Part shown: positions 23,986 to 35,480 of the stretch, piece by piece | Layout of the letters: each line of letters opens with the position of its first letter | How positions within the stretch are numbered: the first letter of the stretch is position 1 | Source of the DNA: Owenia fusiformis | Taxonomy: Eukaryota > Annelida > Polychaeta > Sabellida > Oweniidae | NCBI GenBank assembly: GCA_903813345.2 | Contig: CAIIXF020000009.1 | Coordinates: forward strand, 4,216,001 to 4,280,000 | Reading direction: 5' to 3' | DNA: 64,000 nucleotides | Translations under genes and position numbers: made by a program | The notes under the pieces: generated by a model | The model's input: only the letters and a program-made list of their open reading frames with translations | Told to the model about the DNA's origin: nothing | Database searches by the model: none

Positions 23986-26900
23986 CCTTCAATTAGTGTA
24001 CTAAATGGGGGAAATCAACAAGAATTGGAGTATATCGTTACAAAACCCTCCGCATATTGGTTTACTGGATTATATCGTGGCGATATCCTCTGGTTATATT
24101 CATTATGCCATGTAGCAAATTATTATTTTATTTTCCAGCTTGATAAAGAGTGAATGTCATTCACATCTAGTTCTACTAAATATGAGAATAACAGTCAACC
24201 CTCTGATATTTCTAGTAAATTCGTTTGAAAAGTGATTGCCGTGATTGAAAATACTGTTAAGACAAAACAGCAGTGGAATTTTGTAGATTTCTATAAAAAA
24301 CTAAGGAATATACACCATACTTAGCTATGTACATGTATATCGAAGTTTACAAAACGGAAAATTGCATATAATAGTAATGCTTACAGGTCCGATTGCACCT
24401 GCTCACAATTCCTCCACCAGATATTGCAAAACCTCGAGAAAGAGTTGCCCATGTGCTGCTTTTCTCTGCTTTAACCCACAGATGACTCAGGGCTGAACCA
24501 TGCATGACGTGGACAGATGAGCGCATCTTTATGTGCAAGAAAGTGGTAGCAATTTGGAGGGGTATTGGATGTATTCTTGCAAGAGTATGAGTATGAACAC
24601 TTTACTGTCTATACCACACCTGTCACACCTTCTTCCAATAGCCCCAATGCCCGTTGTACTGACTTTTGCAATGTTTAAAACTTGGGTCCGAGCTGACTTT
24701 TGCCCCACTTTGCAATATCAACGATTATTCGGTCAGCCATGACTCCCTGTGAATGAATGATATTCCATTGCAAGGAGGAGTAATCCGGCTTTTTGGTACA
24801 TTAAATGAAAAGGATGCAATCAGCATTGGTATTATGTTTTCTTCCAATATTGCATCGGGCTCCGTACACTGACTTTTGCGATTTTTATAACTTGGCCCAA
24901 AGCTAATTTTGGCGCACTTTGCAAATGGAATGATTACTCGCCCAACCATGACCAAATATCAATGAATGATATATCATTGTAAAGAGGAGACATATGGCTT
25001 TACAGTGCATTGAATGAAATCAATGCTGTTATCACTGGTTTTGTGCTTTTCCGAGATAACGATCTGTTGCGTTTTTTGATACGCACTGTATATTTATGTT
25101 TTTAAAATACATGTACAAATATTCCGTTGCGTTTTGTCTCATACGTATAGAACTTAATTAATGTGATTGTCATTCAACATTTATCAATTTTGATTTTGTT
25201 CAAAACGTTTTGCTACCTACATGCAATGATTTCACTATGATGTCACTTAGGTTGCAAAATACTTTGATATGCTAAAACACTGAAGTGGCACATTAGATAT
25301 GGCATTTTATTATTGAAAAATTTGTTTCATTTGGTCAATCTTTGCATTGGTGTTAAAAGTGTTAACAATTTATACGTTGATGTATCGTGATAATAGGTTG
25401 TTTAAGCTTACGATGTTTTTTACAACCTAAACGTGAACGGGAAATATTAAACGATGCATTTTTTTGGCGATTGGTCATACGTATAGGTTGACGTTTAGAT
25501 TTTATTTGCAAGCTTAAACTCCCTTATCTATTACGATTACGAACCAAATCATTTTGAATGTATTATTTCAATAATAATATTTCTGATTTTAAATCTGTTT
25601 CCATAATGGAATTCAAAACTGAGCTCCACATGTTCCGTGCTTTGATTCTAAACTGAGCTCCACATGTCCCGTGCTTCTTAATTTGCGCGTCTCATTCTAT
25701 CTCACATGCCATTTTTAGCTGGCTGAGCAAACCAGACAAGACAAGACAATCGGAAACACCGATCCATGTGATGCTGAAATGCGACCTGTACTTCAACATG
25801 ATGGAATTCCTCTCATCTTTTAAACACTTGGTTCCACATGACGCGCAAAATCATCAACTTAACATTAATTTTATTTTTACAGCAGTTTATTGTATTGCCG
25901 AGTTTTTGCAATTGGATGCTGCTATTTCCAGATAAGATCCCTGCTTCACATGAATCACATCCGTTCAGCCACTGGGTTGCTACACAACTTTGTCATCGGT
26001 CATCTTCATGAGAGGGGGTTGGCATTAGGCCATCTGGCTCAGGGAATTATTGTATGGGAGTCAAATACGGGTGGGCGGTTGGGAAAGTCCGTAATATTTT
26101 TGGTACTTTTTTTATGATGGCCTAAACATACGTATATGCGCCTCTTGCACTGGTAAAACTTATCATAATAACATAATCACGTGAGACCTTTTTAAAGAAT
26201 TGATAGTTGATGATGAAAGAGAGTCGTAAATAACAATGATATTACATAATATTAAAAGAGTCGCACATGTACATGTTTAGTTGTCACAATAATAACAATA
26301 ACAATGATATATGATATACATGTGCTTTGTAGAGTATCAATAATTATTATATCTATTACGTTGGCTACAATCGTGGCAGATTTGCAGAGTAAAATCGGAC
26401 TTCACTCCATTTTGGAGAGACACTTGCTCCTGATTTCAGCGGGACCTCCTCATGTTTTCAGCGGGGCCTCCTCATGTTTTCAGCGGGATCTTTAGTTTAT
26501 TGCTCATGTTAGAAGCGGGGCCTTGAGGGATATGGTAAAATGGAAATATATAAATTTCGGCGAAGCTTTAGGAAGTGAAACTCAGAATACCTTTATTTCA
26601 TATCACTATAAACATTTCAACTGAAGGGCAACGACCTTCTTCAGCTATAAAATATAGAAATATATAGATAAAGATTTAAGATGATACATTCTCTCTCCAA
26701 TTATCAAATAACGAAATTCAGAACATCAGATCGTGATACTTGTTTTGCAGCAGTTGCTTTTTAGTATCACTGCCATGTGATAATTGAATAAAATTAAATG
26801 AAAACGCTTTGTACAACATACAATTTAAGTAAACAAAAGATACCCCTTCATTTCTTTTAATTGCTCGCGATTTCAGCGGGAACTTGCTCGCGATTTCTAA

Positions 26901-27332
26901 ATTATGACGGGGCTTCAGATACTACCCGTGAAAATGTTCAATTTTGTTTTTCAATTATAAAAAATGGCACCTGTAGAGAACAACGTTTACAAAATTATTT
27001 AAAACGGAGATATTAACTTATGTAACATTCGTTGGCATGTGTCAGGGAATAAATAAGAAGAATATGCATTTGATTCTATAATCTTGTTCCCAGAGGAGTT
27101 TGTTAAGGAGCGGTATATCTTAACGTACTTTTATCATCCCGAACTCAAATATTTCGAATCCTTATTTCGACAACGCTTTGTTGAGAATGGATTCAAGATG
27201 TACTCAAAATTAATACGTTAAAAGATGTATTATCATCTTAATAACCACCTCACAAATTATTTTGGAAATCAAAGATGTACGATTTTTGAGATTTTTATTT
27301 TCGAATGTTGACTTAGTTACTTGGCTTGACTG

Positions 27333-27846
27333 TTGTATGACAAATTATATACGCAATATCTCATGAAAAAATGACCAATCAATAAGTCCTCGGTAGGGGA
27401 AATGTAAAAATGTATCCTGAAACATCTCACTAAATAACAAATATCATGTTGTCACCAGCGTTACGTACGACTGGTCCGAAAATTGACATTTCCTCCAGAG
27501 CACAAACTGCATCATAGATTTAAGACGAATTAGATATAAAATATATCACGAACGGGAACATCATTCATTAAATCCATTCAAGTACATACTCCAAATATAT
27601 ATACTTAAACGTCTCACAAAATTGCAAAGGACTGGCATGTACCATTGTGACGTACGACTGGTCGGAAAATTGAAATTTCGTCAGGAGCGCAAATTGCATG
27701 AGCGATTTAAGACGAATTGGATATTATACATCCCCCTAACAGAGAAGTCAATCGATACATCCCTCCTTTGGCAAACGTTAAAATATATACATAAAGGTCT
27801 CACTATATATCAAACTAGTCGCTGCTACCAGTGCGATGTACAGCTG
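27333..27846 (+). repeat. Satellite array of about 185-bp monomers, right part
   Basis: The array resumes at TTGTATGACAAATTA. The landmark GTAC motif recurs at 27465, 27652 and 27838 (spacings 187 and 186), in the same monomer order as on the left side of element 1. It runs into the second assembly gap. Confidence 0.85.
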
Positions 27847-28346
27847 NNNNNNNNNNNNNNNNNNNNNNNNNNNNNNNNNNNNNNNNNNNNNNNNNNNNNN
27901 NNNNNNNNNNNNNNNNNNNNNNNNNNNNNNNNNNNNNNNNNNNNNNNNNNNNNNNNNNNNNNNNNNNNNNNNNNNNNNNNNNNNNNNNNNNNNNNNNNNN
28001 NNNNNNNNNNNNNNNNNNNNNNNNNNNNNNNNNNNNNNNNNNNNNNNNNNNNNNNNNNNNNNNNNNNNNNNNNNNNNNNNNNNNNNNNNNNNNNNNNNNN
28101 NNNNNNNNNNNNNNNNNNNNNNNNNNNNNNNNNNNNNNNNNNNNNNNNNNNNNNNNNNNNNNNNNNNNNNNNNNNNNNNNNNNNNNNNNNNNNNNNNNNN
28201 NNNNNNNNNNNNNNNNNNNNNNNNNNNNNNNNNNNNNNNNNNNNNNNNNNNNNNNNNNNNNNNNNNNNNNNNNNNNNNNNNNNNNNNNNNNNNNNNNNNN
28301 NNNNNNNNNNNNNNNNNNNNNNNNNNNNNNNNNNNNNNNNNNNNNN
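27847..28346. other. Assembly gap, 500 N
   Basis: The run is exactly 500 N, with satellite on its left and a LINE fragment on its right. The left end of duplication copy B may lie within it. Order across the gap is not proved by this sequence. Confidence 0.95.
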
Positions 28347-28595
28347 AAATCCTACTTTGCTGTAATATCCAAAAGCATGTAGATCCTGACAATGGCGAGT
28401 ATGATAATTGTGAATGTTAACATTTATTTGGAAAAAATCACCAAAAAGTTGTGGGAACACTGTTAATCGGTTGTGCCATTTGTATACAAATTGGGCGACG
28501 TTAAAAAGGTGGATATTGTAAATATCCAAAACTTTAAATTGTTTAAAAAGTGGAGCTGTATGGGCTCTTCTATCTTTGAAAGCAAGCAATCTCAA
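28347..28595 (-). pseudogene. LINE ORF2 C-terminal fragment, cut by the gap
   Basis: Minus-strand translation gives a stretch with LYN-like QFVYKWHNRL, then FPQLFGDFFQINVNIHNYHT, RHCQDLHAFG and YYSKVGF. The F-x-x-N-x-x-I/V-H-x-Y-x-T-R-x-x-x-D-L-H pattern is typical of the region after the reverse transcriptase domain in CR1, Rex and L2-like LINEs. The frame is open from 28595 into the gap. Reverse transcriptase motifs would lie upstream of 28595 and are absent, so the insertion is 5'-truncated or cut by copy B. Confidence 0.7.
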
Positions 28596-28795
28596 AAAGC
28601 TTTTTTGAATACTTTAGTATGTGTTTGAATTTTGGAAGTTAATTATCAATATGTTTATGTTTATGCTATAGAATACATCTGTTTTATCCCATACTTGGAC
28701 GTGTTACGGGTACATAAAGCCGGTTTGTAAAAACTTATATTTTCATCAGCGGCCAAATATAGGTTTACGTCCCTCTCCGTGCGGGCAGATATAGT

Positions 28796-29682
28796 GACGT
28801 GTCGCAAAAAGGTCGCGCATGCATTGTTACACATTTTCGCTTTTTAACACCACAGAATGTGACGTTTTTTGAGAAAAATGTACACATATGGAAATCCTTT
28901 CGTCCTCCACATTTCCCTCTATAAGTGAAAACATTTAAGGCGAATAACTCTGATATCGTATATGTATTAACAATGGGATAGGAGTATCATAAAACACGAA
29001 TCAATTGATATTTTAGGTGAAATAAATATACGTGTTGCTGTGCTTGAAAATAGGCGAATGGCGTAAATTAGCCCTATTTTAATGAATTTTGAAAACCTTT
29101 CGTCCTCCACTTTTCCACATACAACAGAAAACACATACTTTTGCGAACAAAATCAACTATTTATTAATGAACTAGAGTTTAAGAGCAAAATAATCATTTA
29201 TGATTTATTAAAAATTGATCTCGTATTTTTTGTTTAATGTACACCTGAAAAGTTGAAGGTAACAAAAATTGAGCAAAAAAGGTCGCTGTCAACAGATTCT
29301 ATTTTTCAAACTCTATGACGTCACAATATGGGACGCTTACTAAAATTCATCCTTTGAAATAAAACTTCCATCTACCTTTATCAAGACGAAAAATAAGTAT
29401 AATAGTCATATATTGTTTGAGTTATGAGCTTTTAAAGACGAAAAATAATTCAAAATGTAACATGGCAACAGGGGATATTTGCCAGATGTTTTGGAAAAAA
29501 CTTTTTTTTAAAAAAGAACGCGCAAGAATCGTGAACGGAGTGTAGTTGATCTAAAAACTTCATCGAAACAGCTTCAAATGATATATAACTTTAATTAGAA
29601 TATTATCTTATAATCCGGGGAATCAAAGTTACATTCACGCGATACCGTTAAAAACAAATGCGCCACCTTTTTGCGATTCGTC
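28796..29682 (+). mobile_element. Element 3, copy B
   Basis: This is an 887-bp copy with ends GACGTGTCGCAAAAAGGT and ACCTTTTTGCGATTCGTC and AGT on both sides (28793-28795 and 29683-29685). It sits at the same position as copy A, so it was inherited through the duplication and is not a new jump. It keeps the segment deleted from copy A. Confidence 0.9.
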
Positions 29683-31160
29683 AGTATATCTGCCCGCTAC
29701 GTCATAATCGCTGTTCCCGTATTGGTTCTTTTTTGTAACGTGCGCATACTGTGAACAACAATGGAGAAAAACGCAGACAATCGCGATCTCTTTGATGCTT
29801 TAAAGAAGGGAAGGAGCAGTATGCCCCGTTAATAATCAAAGATTTGATATCCTGAAAAAATATCCTGAACCGACTATAGGATAATCTCTATATGTACGAT
29901 CGGTTTTGGATACAGGGTTTATCCTAAACCTCCCATTACATAACCCTTACAAAATTAGGATTGAAATATTTCCATGCTCTTATATGAAATCCTATTTCTT
30001 TTTACTTTTTATTTCTGTACTATCATATAAATATAGGAATGTTTTGAAATGTCTATGAAAGTTGATTAGTCCCAAGAACATGTTATTTGAGCGAATAATT
30101 TGAAAAAGGTTCTTTGGATTATTCTGATAGATTCATCAATTTGATATGAAAAGTAATGTTAGGCAATAAGAAGTATATTCTTTGTTTTGCGTCCCCTTGC
30201 TTGCAGGCTTTTGAGTAAATCAGAAAAAATAAACACATCCAAATATCAATCACAAGGGTCTGGAGGTATCGTCGCGTTTCGTTCAATCAGAATCAGATAA
30301 AATGGCAGATAATTTGATGTGCTCAAAATTGACAGTTTTATTGATTACTTTGGCATACATTGTGTATTTTCTTATTTGTAAACATTTCTCAGCAAATAAG
30401 ATTGTGTTTTTTATTGAGTTTGTGTTTGTTTTCCTTGTACCCTTGCATGATTTTGGATTTTTCCAGGACGCAAAACAAAGAATCTACTTCTTGTGGCCTT
30501 AGCTTTATGTTACATTAAATATAATTTGTTGCTAATTTAAGGTGAACACATGCATTTTTCATTTCTTTTTCACCATTAACAATAACTCGACAAAATGATA
30601 CATTTTACGAAATCGTTAATCCGATGTAAATTCTTTGGATACCCTATGATTTTAAAGAAAATCAGTTTTATCTAACTAGAGATGATATTGATATCTGCAC
30701 GAGAGAGCGAAGCGAACGAGTTCATATATCAATATCGTCGGGAAGATTAATATGATTTTCTGAAAAACTCATAGGATGTTCTAAATATCCTTCAATTAGT
30801 GTACTAAATGGGGGAAATCAACAAGAATTGGAGTATATCCTTACAAAACCCTCCGCATATTGGTTTACTGGATTATATCGTGGCGATATCCTCTGGTTAT
30901 ATTCATACTGCCATGTAGCAAATTATTATTTTATTTTCCCGCTTGATAAAGAGTGAATGTCATTCACATCTAGTTCTACTAAATATGAGAATAACAGTCA
31001 ACCCTCTGATATTTCTAGTAAATTCGTTTGAAAAGTGATTGCCGTGATTGAAAATACTGTTAAGACAAAACAGCAGTGGATATACTTAGCTATGTATATC
31101 GAAGTTTACAAAACGGAAAATTGCATATAATAGTAATGCTTACAGGTCCGATTGCACCTG

Positions 31161-31874
31161 GTTGCACTAACATTTGTGTCATACTATTATTATTTGAAAC
31201 ACAAATGCTATTCGAAGAAGGCCTGTACTCCTTGGTTAATAACATTCAGAAGTGGATCTATAAATTTGGTTTTTAAATGTGTGCGCCATTGCTGCCGATT
31301 CATCTTATTTAGTGATGTACTGAACTACATGTATACGTATAATGTAACGTCAATATAATATATAGAGATTATCCTATATGAGGTTCGGGATATTGGGATT
31401 ATCCCGAGGCCATATCTGTCCGAGGGCCTTAGGTCCCGAGGATTGATACATTATATTGCCCAAGGGATACTGCAAATATCCTAAACCGACTATATGATGA
31501 TCTGTTAATCTCATACCATTTTTGGATATTTGGTTGACATTATTCAATTGGCCAAATTTCAGAAAATTTCCACCCAACCGTGGAATAATTTTAGAATATT
31601 AATGTCCAGTTTTGATTTCTTGGCCGTGGCCGGTGTGAAAGAAATGATGGTCCCCCAGGGATTATGGTCCCTTTCTTAACGGCCCTTACTGGCCCTAATT
31701 GCGTATAAGATAATGAGGGAAAGATTTCTATTGAGGTCACCATATAAATCAATGGAGAGTAGGACCATAATTTGATAGGACCTCCTACCCTTTTTCCCGT
31801 TCTTTCAGATATCCATCCACATTTATTACCTCAAATCTTTGATTATTAACAGGATACTCTCTCAGGAGCATCTG
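31161..31874. repeat. 714-bp block specific to copy B
   Basis: Copy A reads straight from GATTGCACCTG to CTCACAATTCC at 24397. Here 714 bp intervene. The block holds a further copy of the foldback palindrome (about 31363-31520), a 170-bp palindromic element (31636-31805), and near its end ATCTTTGATTATTAAC, the inverse of the 540-bp unit. It looks like a composite of inverted repeat pieces. Confidence 0.65.
31636..31805 (-). mobile_element. Short palindromic element related to 46142-46300
   Basis: The start GGTGTGAAAGAAATGATGG and the middle GGTCACCATATAAATCAAT match the reverse complement of the element at 46142-46300, with the same order of blocks (GGGATTATGGTCCC, GAGAGTAGGACCA, TGATAGGACC). 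The far tip is degraded. Confidence 0.7.
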
Positions 31875-33073
31875 TGCTCACAATTCCTCCACCAGATATT
31901 GCAAAACCTCGAGAAAGAGTTGCCCATGTGCTGCTTTTCTCTGCTTTAACCCACAGATGACTCAGGGCTGAACCATGCATGACGTGGACAGATGAGCGCA
32001 TCTTTATGTGCAAGAAAGTGGTAGCAATTTGGAGGGGTATTGGATGTATTCTTGCAAGAGTATGAGTATGAACACTTTACTGTCTATACCACACCTGTCA
32101 CACCTTCTTCCAATAGCCCAAATGCCCGTTGTACTGACTTTTGCAATGTTTAAAACTTGGGTCCGAGCTGAATTTTGCCCCACTTTGCAATATCAACGAT
32201 TATTCGGTCAGCCATGACTCCCTGTGAATGAATGATATTCCATTGCAAGGAGGAGTTATCCGGCTTTTTGGTACATTGAATGAAAAGGATGCAATCAGCA
32301 TTGGTTTTATGTTTTCTTCCAATATTGCATCGGGCTCCGTACACTGACTTTTGCGATTTTTATAACTTGGCCCAAAGCTAATTTTGGCGCACTTTGCAAA
32401 TGGAATGATTACTCGCCAAACCATGACCAAATATCAATGAATGATATATCATTGTAAAGAGGAGACATATGGCTTTACAGTGCATTGAATGAAATCAATG
32501 CTGTTATCACTGGTTTTGTGCTTTTCCGAGATAACGATCTGTTGCGTTTTTTTGATACGCACTGTATATTTATGTTTTTAAAATACATGTACAAATATTC
32601 CGTTGCGTTTTGTCTCATACGTATAGAACCTAATTAATGTGATTGTCATTCACCATTTATCAATTTTGATTTTGTTCAAAACGTTTTGCTACCTACATGC
32701 AATAATTTCACTATGATGTCACTTAGGTTGCAAAATACTTTGATATGCTAAAACACTGAAGTGGCACATTAGATATGGCATTTTATTATTGAAAAATTTG
32801 TTTCATTTGTTCAATCGTTGCATTGGTGTTAAAAGTGTTAACAATTTATACGTTGATGTATCGTGATAATAGGTTGTTTAAGCTTACGATGTTTTTTACA
32901 ACCTAAACGTGAACGGGAAATATTAAACGATGCATTTGTTTTGGCGATTGGTCATACGTATAGGTTGACGTTTAGATTTTATTTGCACTTGGTTCCACAT
33001 GACGCGCGAAATCATCAACTTAACATTAATTTTATTTTAACAGCAGTTTATTGTATTGCCGAGTTTTTGCAAT

Positions 33074-33574
33074 ATGATAGTTTCTAAAAAGCAGAAAAAG
33101 CAATGGAATCTAGTGCTGCCATCTTTTATTCAGCTTTTAACTTGGGCTAGAGTTCCATTCATTTACATGCTAAAATCTTGGAAAAGTGGCTTAATTTCAT
33201 GATTTATCAAAGAGTGTTAATTGAATCTGTATAAAACTTGAATGATATACCACATGATGACCCTGTTTATGTACATGCTGGGATTAAACATGCAAATGTT
33301 GGTTGACATTCAAATAATCCAAGGTTTTAAAGAATTTTAGCATTGCATCTATGGAGATTTGGCCCAAGTTTTTTTAAATTGTCATAGAAAATTATTCAAA
33401 TTACATTACTGTGTAAATCAAAGCTATTGTAGGAGAAAACATTTCACTGAATTCAAATATGCCATTTAAAAGAAGGTAATGTAAGTCATTAGAGGTCTAA
33501 TATGCAAATCTCTTAAAATCTCACAAAAAACGAGATTTAGCGAGATTTCAAAAGCTATATGGAAACTATACTAT
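33074..33574 (+). repeat. 501-bp block specific to copy B, relative at 11040-11565
   Basis: Copy A reads GCAAT-TGGATGC at 25911, while copy B has 501 bp at that point. The block resembles 11040-11565 in order and orientation. Its clean edges relative to copy A define the unit length. No obvious inverted ends were seen. Confidence 0.65.
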
Positions 33575-34729
33575 TGGATGCTGCTATTTCCAGATAAGAT
33601 CCCTGCTTCACATGAATCACATCCGTTCATTTTAGCTTAGGGTAGTCTAACAGCCACTGTCATCGGTCATCTTCATGAGAGGGGGTTGGCATTAGGCCAT
33701 CTGGCTCAGGGAATTATTGTATGGGAGTCAAATACGGGTGGGCGGTTGGGAAAGTCCGTAATATTTTTGGTACTTTTTTATGATGGCCTAAACATACGTA
33801 TATGCGCCTCTTGCACTGGTAAAACTTATCATAATAACATAATCACGTGAGACTTTTTTAAAGAATTGATAGTTGATGATGAAAGAGAGTCGTAAATAAC
33901 AATGATATTACATAATATTAAAAGAGTCGCACATGTACATGTTTAGTTGTCACAATAATAACAATGATATATGATATACATGTGCTCTGTAGAGTATCAA
34001 TAATTATTATATCTATTACGTTGGCTACAATCGTGGCAGATTTGCAGAGTAAAATCGGGCTTCACTCCATTTTGGAGAGACACTTGCTCCTGATTTCAGC
34101 GGGACCTCCTCATGTTTTCAGCGGGGCCTCCTCATGTTTTCAGCGGGATCTTTAGTTTATTGCTCATGTTAGAAGCGGGGCCTTGAGGGATATGGTAAAA
34201 TGGAAATATATAAATTTCGGCGAAGCTTTAGGAAGTGCAACTCAGAATACCTTTATTTCATATCACTATAAACATTTCAACTGAAGGGCAACGACCTTCT
34301 TCAGCTATAAAATATAGAAATATATAGATAAAGATCTAAGATGATACATTCTCTCTCCAATTATCAAATAACGAAATTCAGAACATCAGATCGTGATACT
34401 TGTTTTGCAGCAGTTGCTTTTTAGTATCACTGCCATGTGATAATTGAATAAAATTAAATGAAAAGGCTTTGTACAACATACAATTTAAGTAAACAAAAGA
34501 TACCCCTTCATTTCTTTTAATTGCTCGCGATTTCAGCGGGAACTTGCTCGCGATTTCTAAATCATGGCGGGGCTTCAGATACTACCCGTGGAATAGAGCA
34601 TGCAATGTTTTTCAGTTTCAAGCAGGTTTTGTACATTCTGATCAATTGTATTTTCAGACTTATTCATTTCATGATTATGTAATACTGACCTACTTATCTG
34701 CCTAGCATATCTTTAACTCCAAATATAGA

Positions 34730-35260
34730 GGTAGCAAGAATAGAAATGTGATGTTTATTGTGCGACATCTACGAGAAAGAAGATGTAGAACATTTCTTAC
34801 TTAAATACCCTGCAAATGAATATGTCATATTCAGAGAGCAACTTAGTTGGGATATCCAAGTGAATGTTAAAACCTTCTTGACATAGGTACTGAAGATGTA
34901 TTATTCCTAGGTACAACATATTTCTATGCCGACTTTAAGGATATGCGAATTATATGTAGTTGTACGATATGATAGAAATATGAAAGACCGATGGTGGTTC
35001 CACTACATATTCAGAAATGCAGGATATAGCTATACCCCCACCAAACACCCTCAGATCAACGACATTATAATATATTATTGTCATTTGATGGTAATTTTTA
35101 TTGACTTATGCTCATACTATTATATGTGTATGTTATACGTAAATGATCATATAACTGGATGTACCAACCTTGTGAAAGGTACACTCTATATGATTTAAAA
35201 CTCACTGGACATACTAAGTAATTATTCTGAATAAACCAATCTTGGGAAGGTTTATTCTTG
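34730..35260 (+). pseudogene. Decayed LINE 3' end
   Basis: One frame reads LLCDIYEKEDVEHFLLKYP, an eroded form of the C-x2-C...H-x4-C motif after the reverse transcriptase in many LINEs; the last Cys is replaced by Tyr. It continues through FREQLSWDIQVNVKTFLT to a stop. After a frame change, about 35130-35195 gives a LINE-like C-terminal end with TNLVKGTLYMI. Frames are broken by stops and shifts, so this is an old remnant. Confidence 0.55.
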
Positions 35261-35349
35261 TATCCATGTACAACTGTTTTAATTCAAATGGCATCGCGGT
35301 AGCCTGAAAATGGCAATTTTTATGGATTAGAATTTGTTTTGTGCTTGTT

Positions 35350-35480
35350 TGTTTGATCGTATGTACCTACGTACATACATACATACGAACGTACAGACGT
35401 ATTTACAGACGCACATACAGACGTACGTACAGGCGTACGTACGTAAAGACGTTCGTAGGTACAGACAGACGTACAGACAT
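35350..35480. repeat. ACGT/ACAT/ACAG tetranucleotide microsatellite
   Basis: The run is made of four-base words such as ACGTACATACATACAT, ACGTACAGACGT and GTACGTACGTAAAGACG. It is imperfect, with shifts between the words. Confidence 0.8.

Larger units (their letters stand above)
18325..26930. mobile_element. TIR element with symmetric subterminal repeats (inner element, here element 2)
   Basis: The left end CACGGGTAGTATCTAAAG and right end (inverted CACGGGTAGTATCTGAAG) match over about 70 bp with five mismatches. AAAAT flanks both sides (18320-18324 and 26931-26935). A motif like CCCGCTGAAATCACGAGCAA occurs inside both tips and again in clusters at about 18735-18822 and, inverted, about 26430-26523. 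These clusters sit at nearly the same distance, about 410-500 bp, from each end. Such arrays usually bind a transposase. The interior is filled with other repeats and has no transposase frame. The right part is duplicated at 28610-34590. Confidence 0.8.
21006..26930. repeat. Duplication copy A
   Basis: This block is colinear with 28610-34590. Matches run 21006-22217 with 28610-29846, about 23000-24396 with about 29870-31160, 24397-25510 with 31875-32989, and 25827-26930 with about 32990-34590. Copy A has 316 bp (25511-25826) that B lacks. B has 714 bp (31161-31874) and 501 bp (33074-33574) that A lacks. Long stretches differ by only a few bases, so the duplication is fairly young, or the two are copies of one transposon. 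Confidence 0.85.
16855..27332. mobile_element. TIR element inserted in satellite DNA (outer element, here element 1)
   Basis: The left end (16855, CGGTCAAGCCAAGTAACT) and right end (read inward from 27332, CAGTCAAGCCAAGTAACT) match over 32 bp with two mismatches, through AGTCAACATTCGA. The satellite reads CAGAC-TTGT-ATGAC when uninterrupted. Here TTGT stands on both sides (16851-16854 and 27333-27336), so the insertion is exact with a 4-bp target duplication. Removing the nested element at 18325-26930 and its duplicated target leaves about 1.87 kb. No transposase remains, so this looks non-autonomous. I cannot assign the superfamily. A 4-bp duplication is compatible with Chapaev-like elements but is not diagnostic. 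Confidence 0.8.
28610..34590. repeat. Duplication copy B, ending in the right TIR of element 2
   Basis: This is the partner of 21006-26930. It ends ACTACCCGTG at 34590, the same right end as element 2, but the next bases are GAATAGAGC instead of AAAAT. It is therefore a second insertion of an element 2 relative, or a rearranged copy. Its left TIR is not visible and may be lost in the gap. Only one of the two tandem 540-bp units of copy A is present. Confidence 0.85.

Noticed and set aside
24533-24742. Small protein repeated at 32008-32217
   Set aside because: It is within the non-coding Tc1-like repeat, and similarity follows the duplication without signs of coding constraint.
26304-26495. 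Small protein encoded twice (also 33964-34155)
   Set aside because: The frame runs over the subterminal repeat cluster of element 2; its sequence identity reflects the DNA duplication, and there is no recognisable domain.
18320-26935. A RAG/Transib-type element
   Set aside because: The CAC tip and 5-bp duplication are suggestive, but the tip does not follow the known heptamer, AAAAT is low-complexity, and there is no RAG-like frame.
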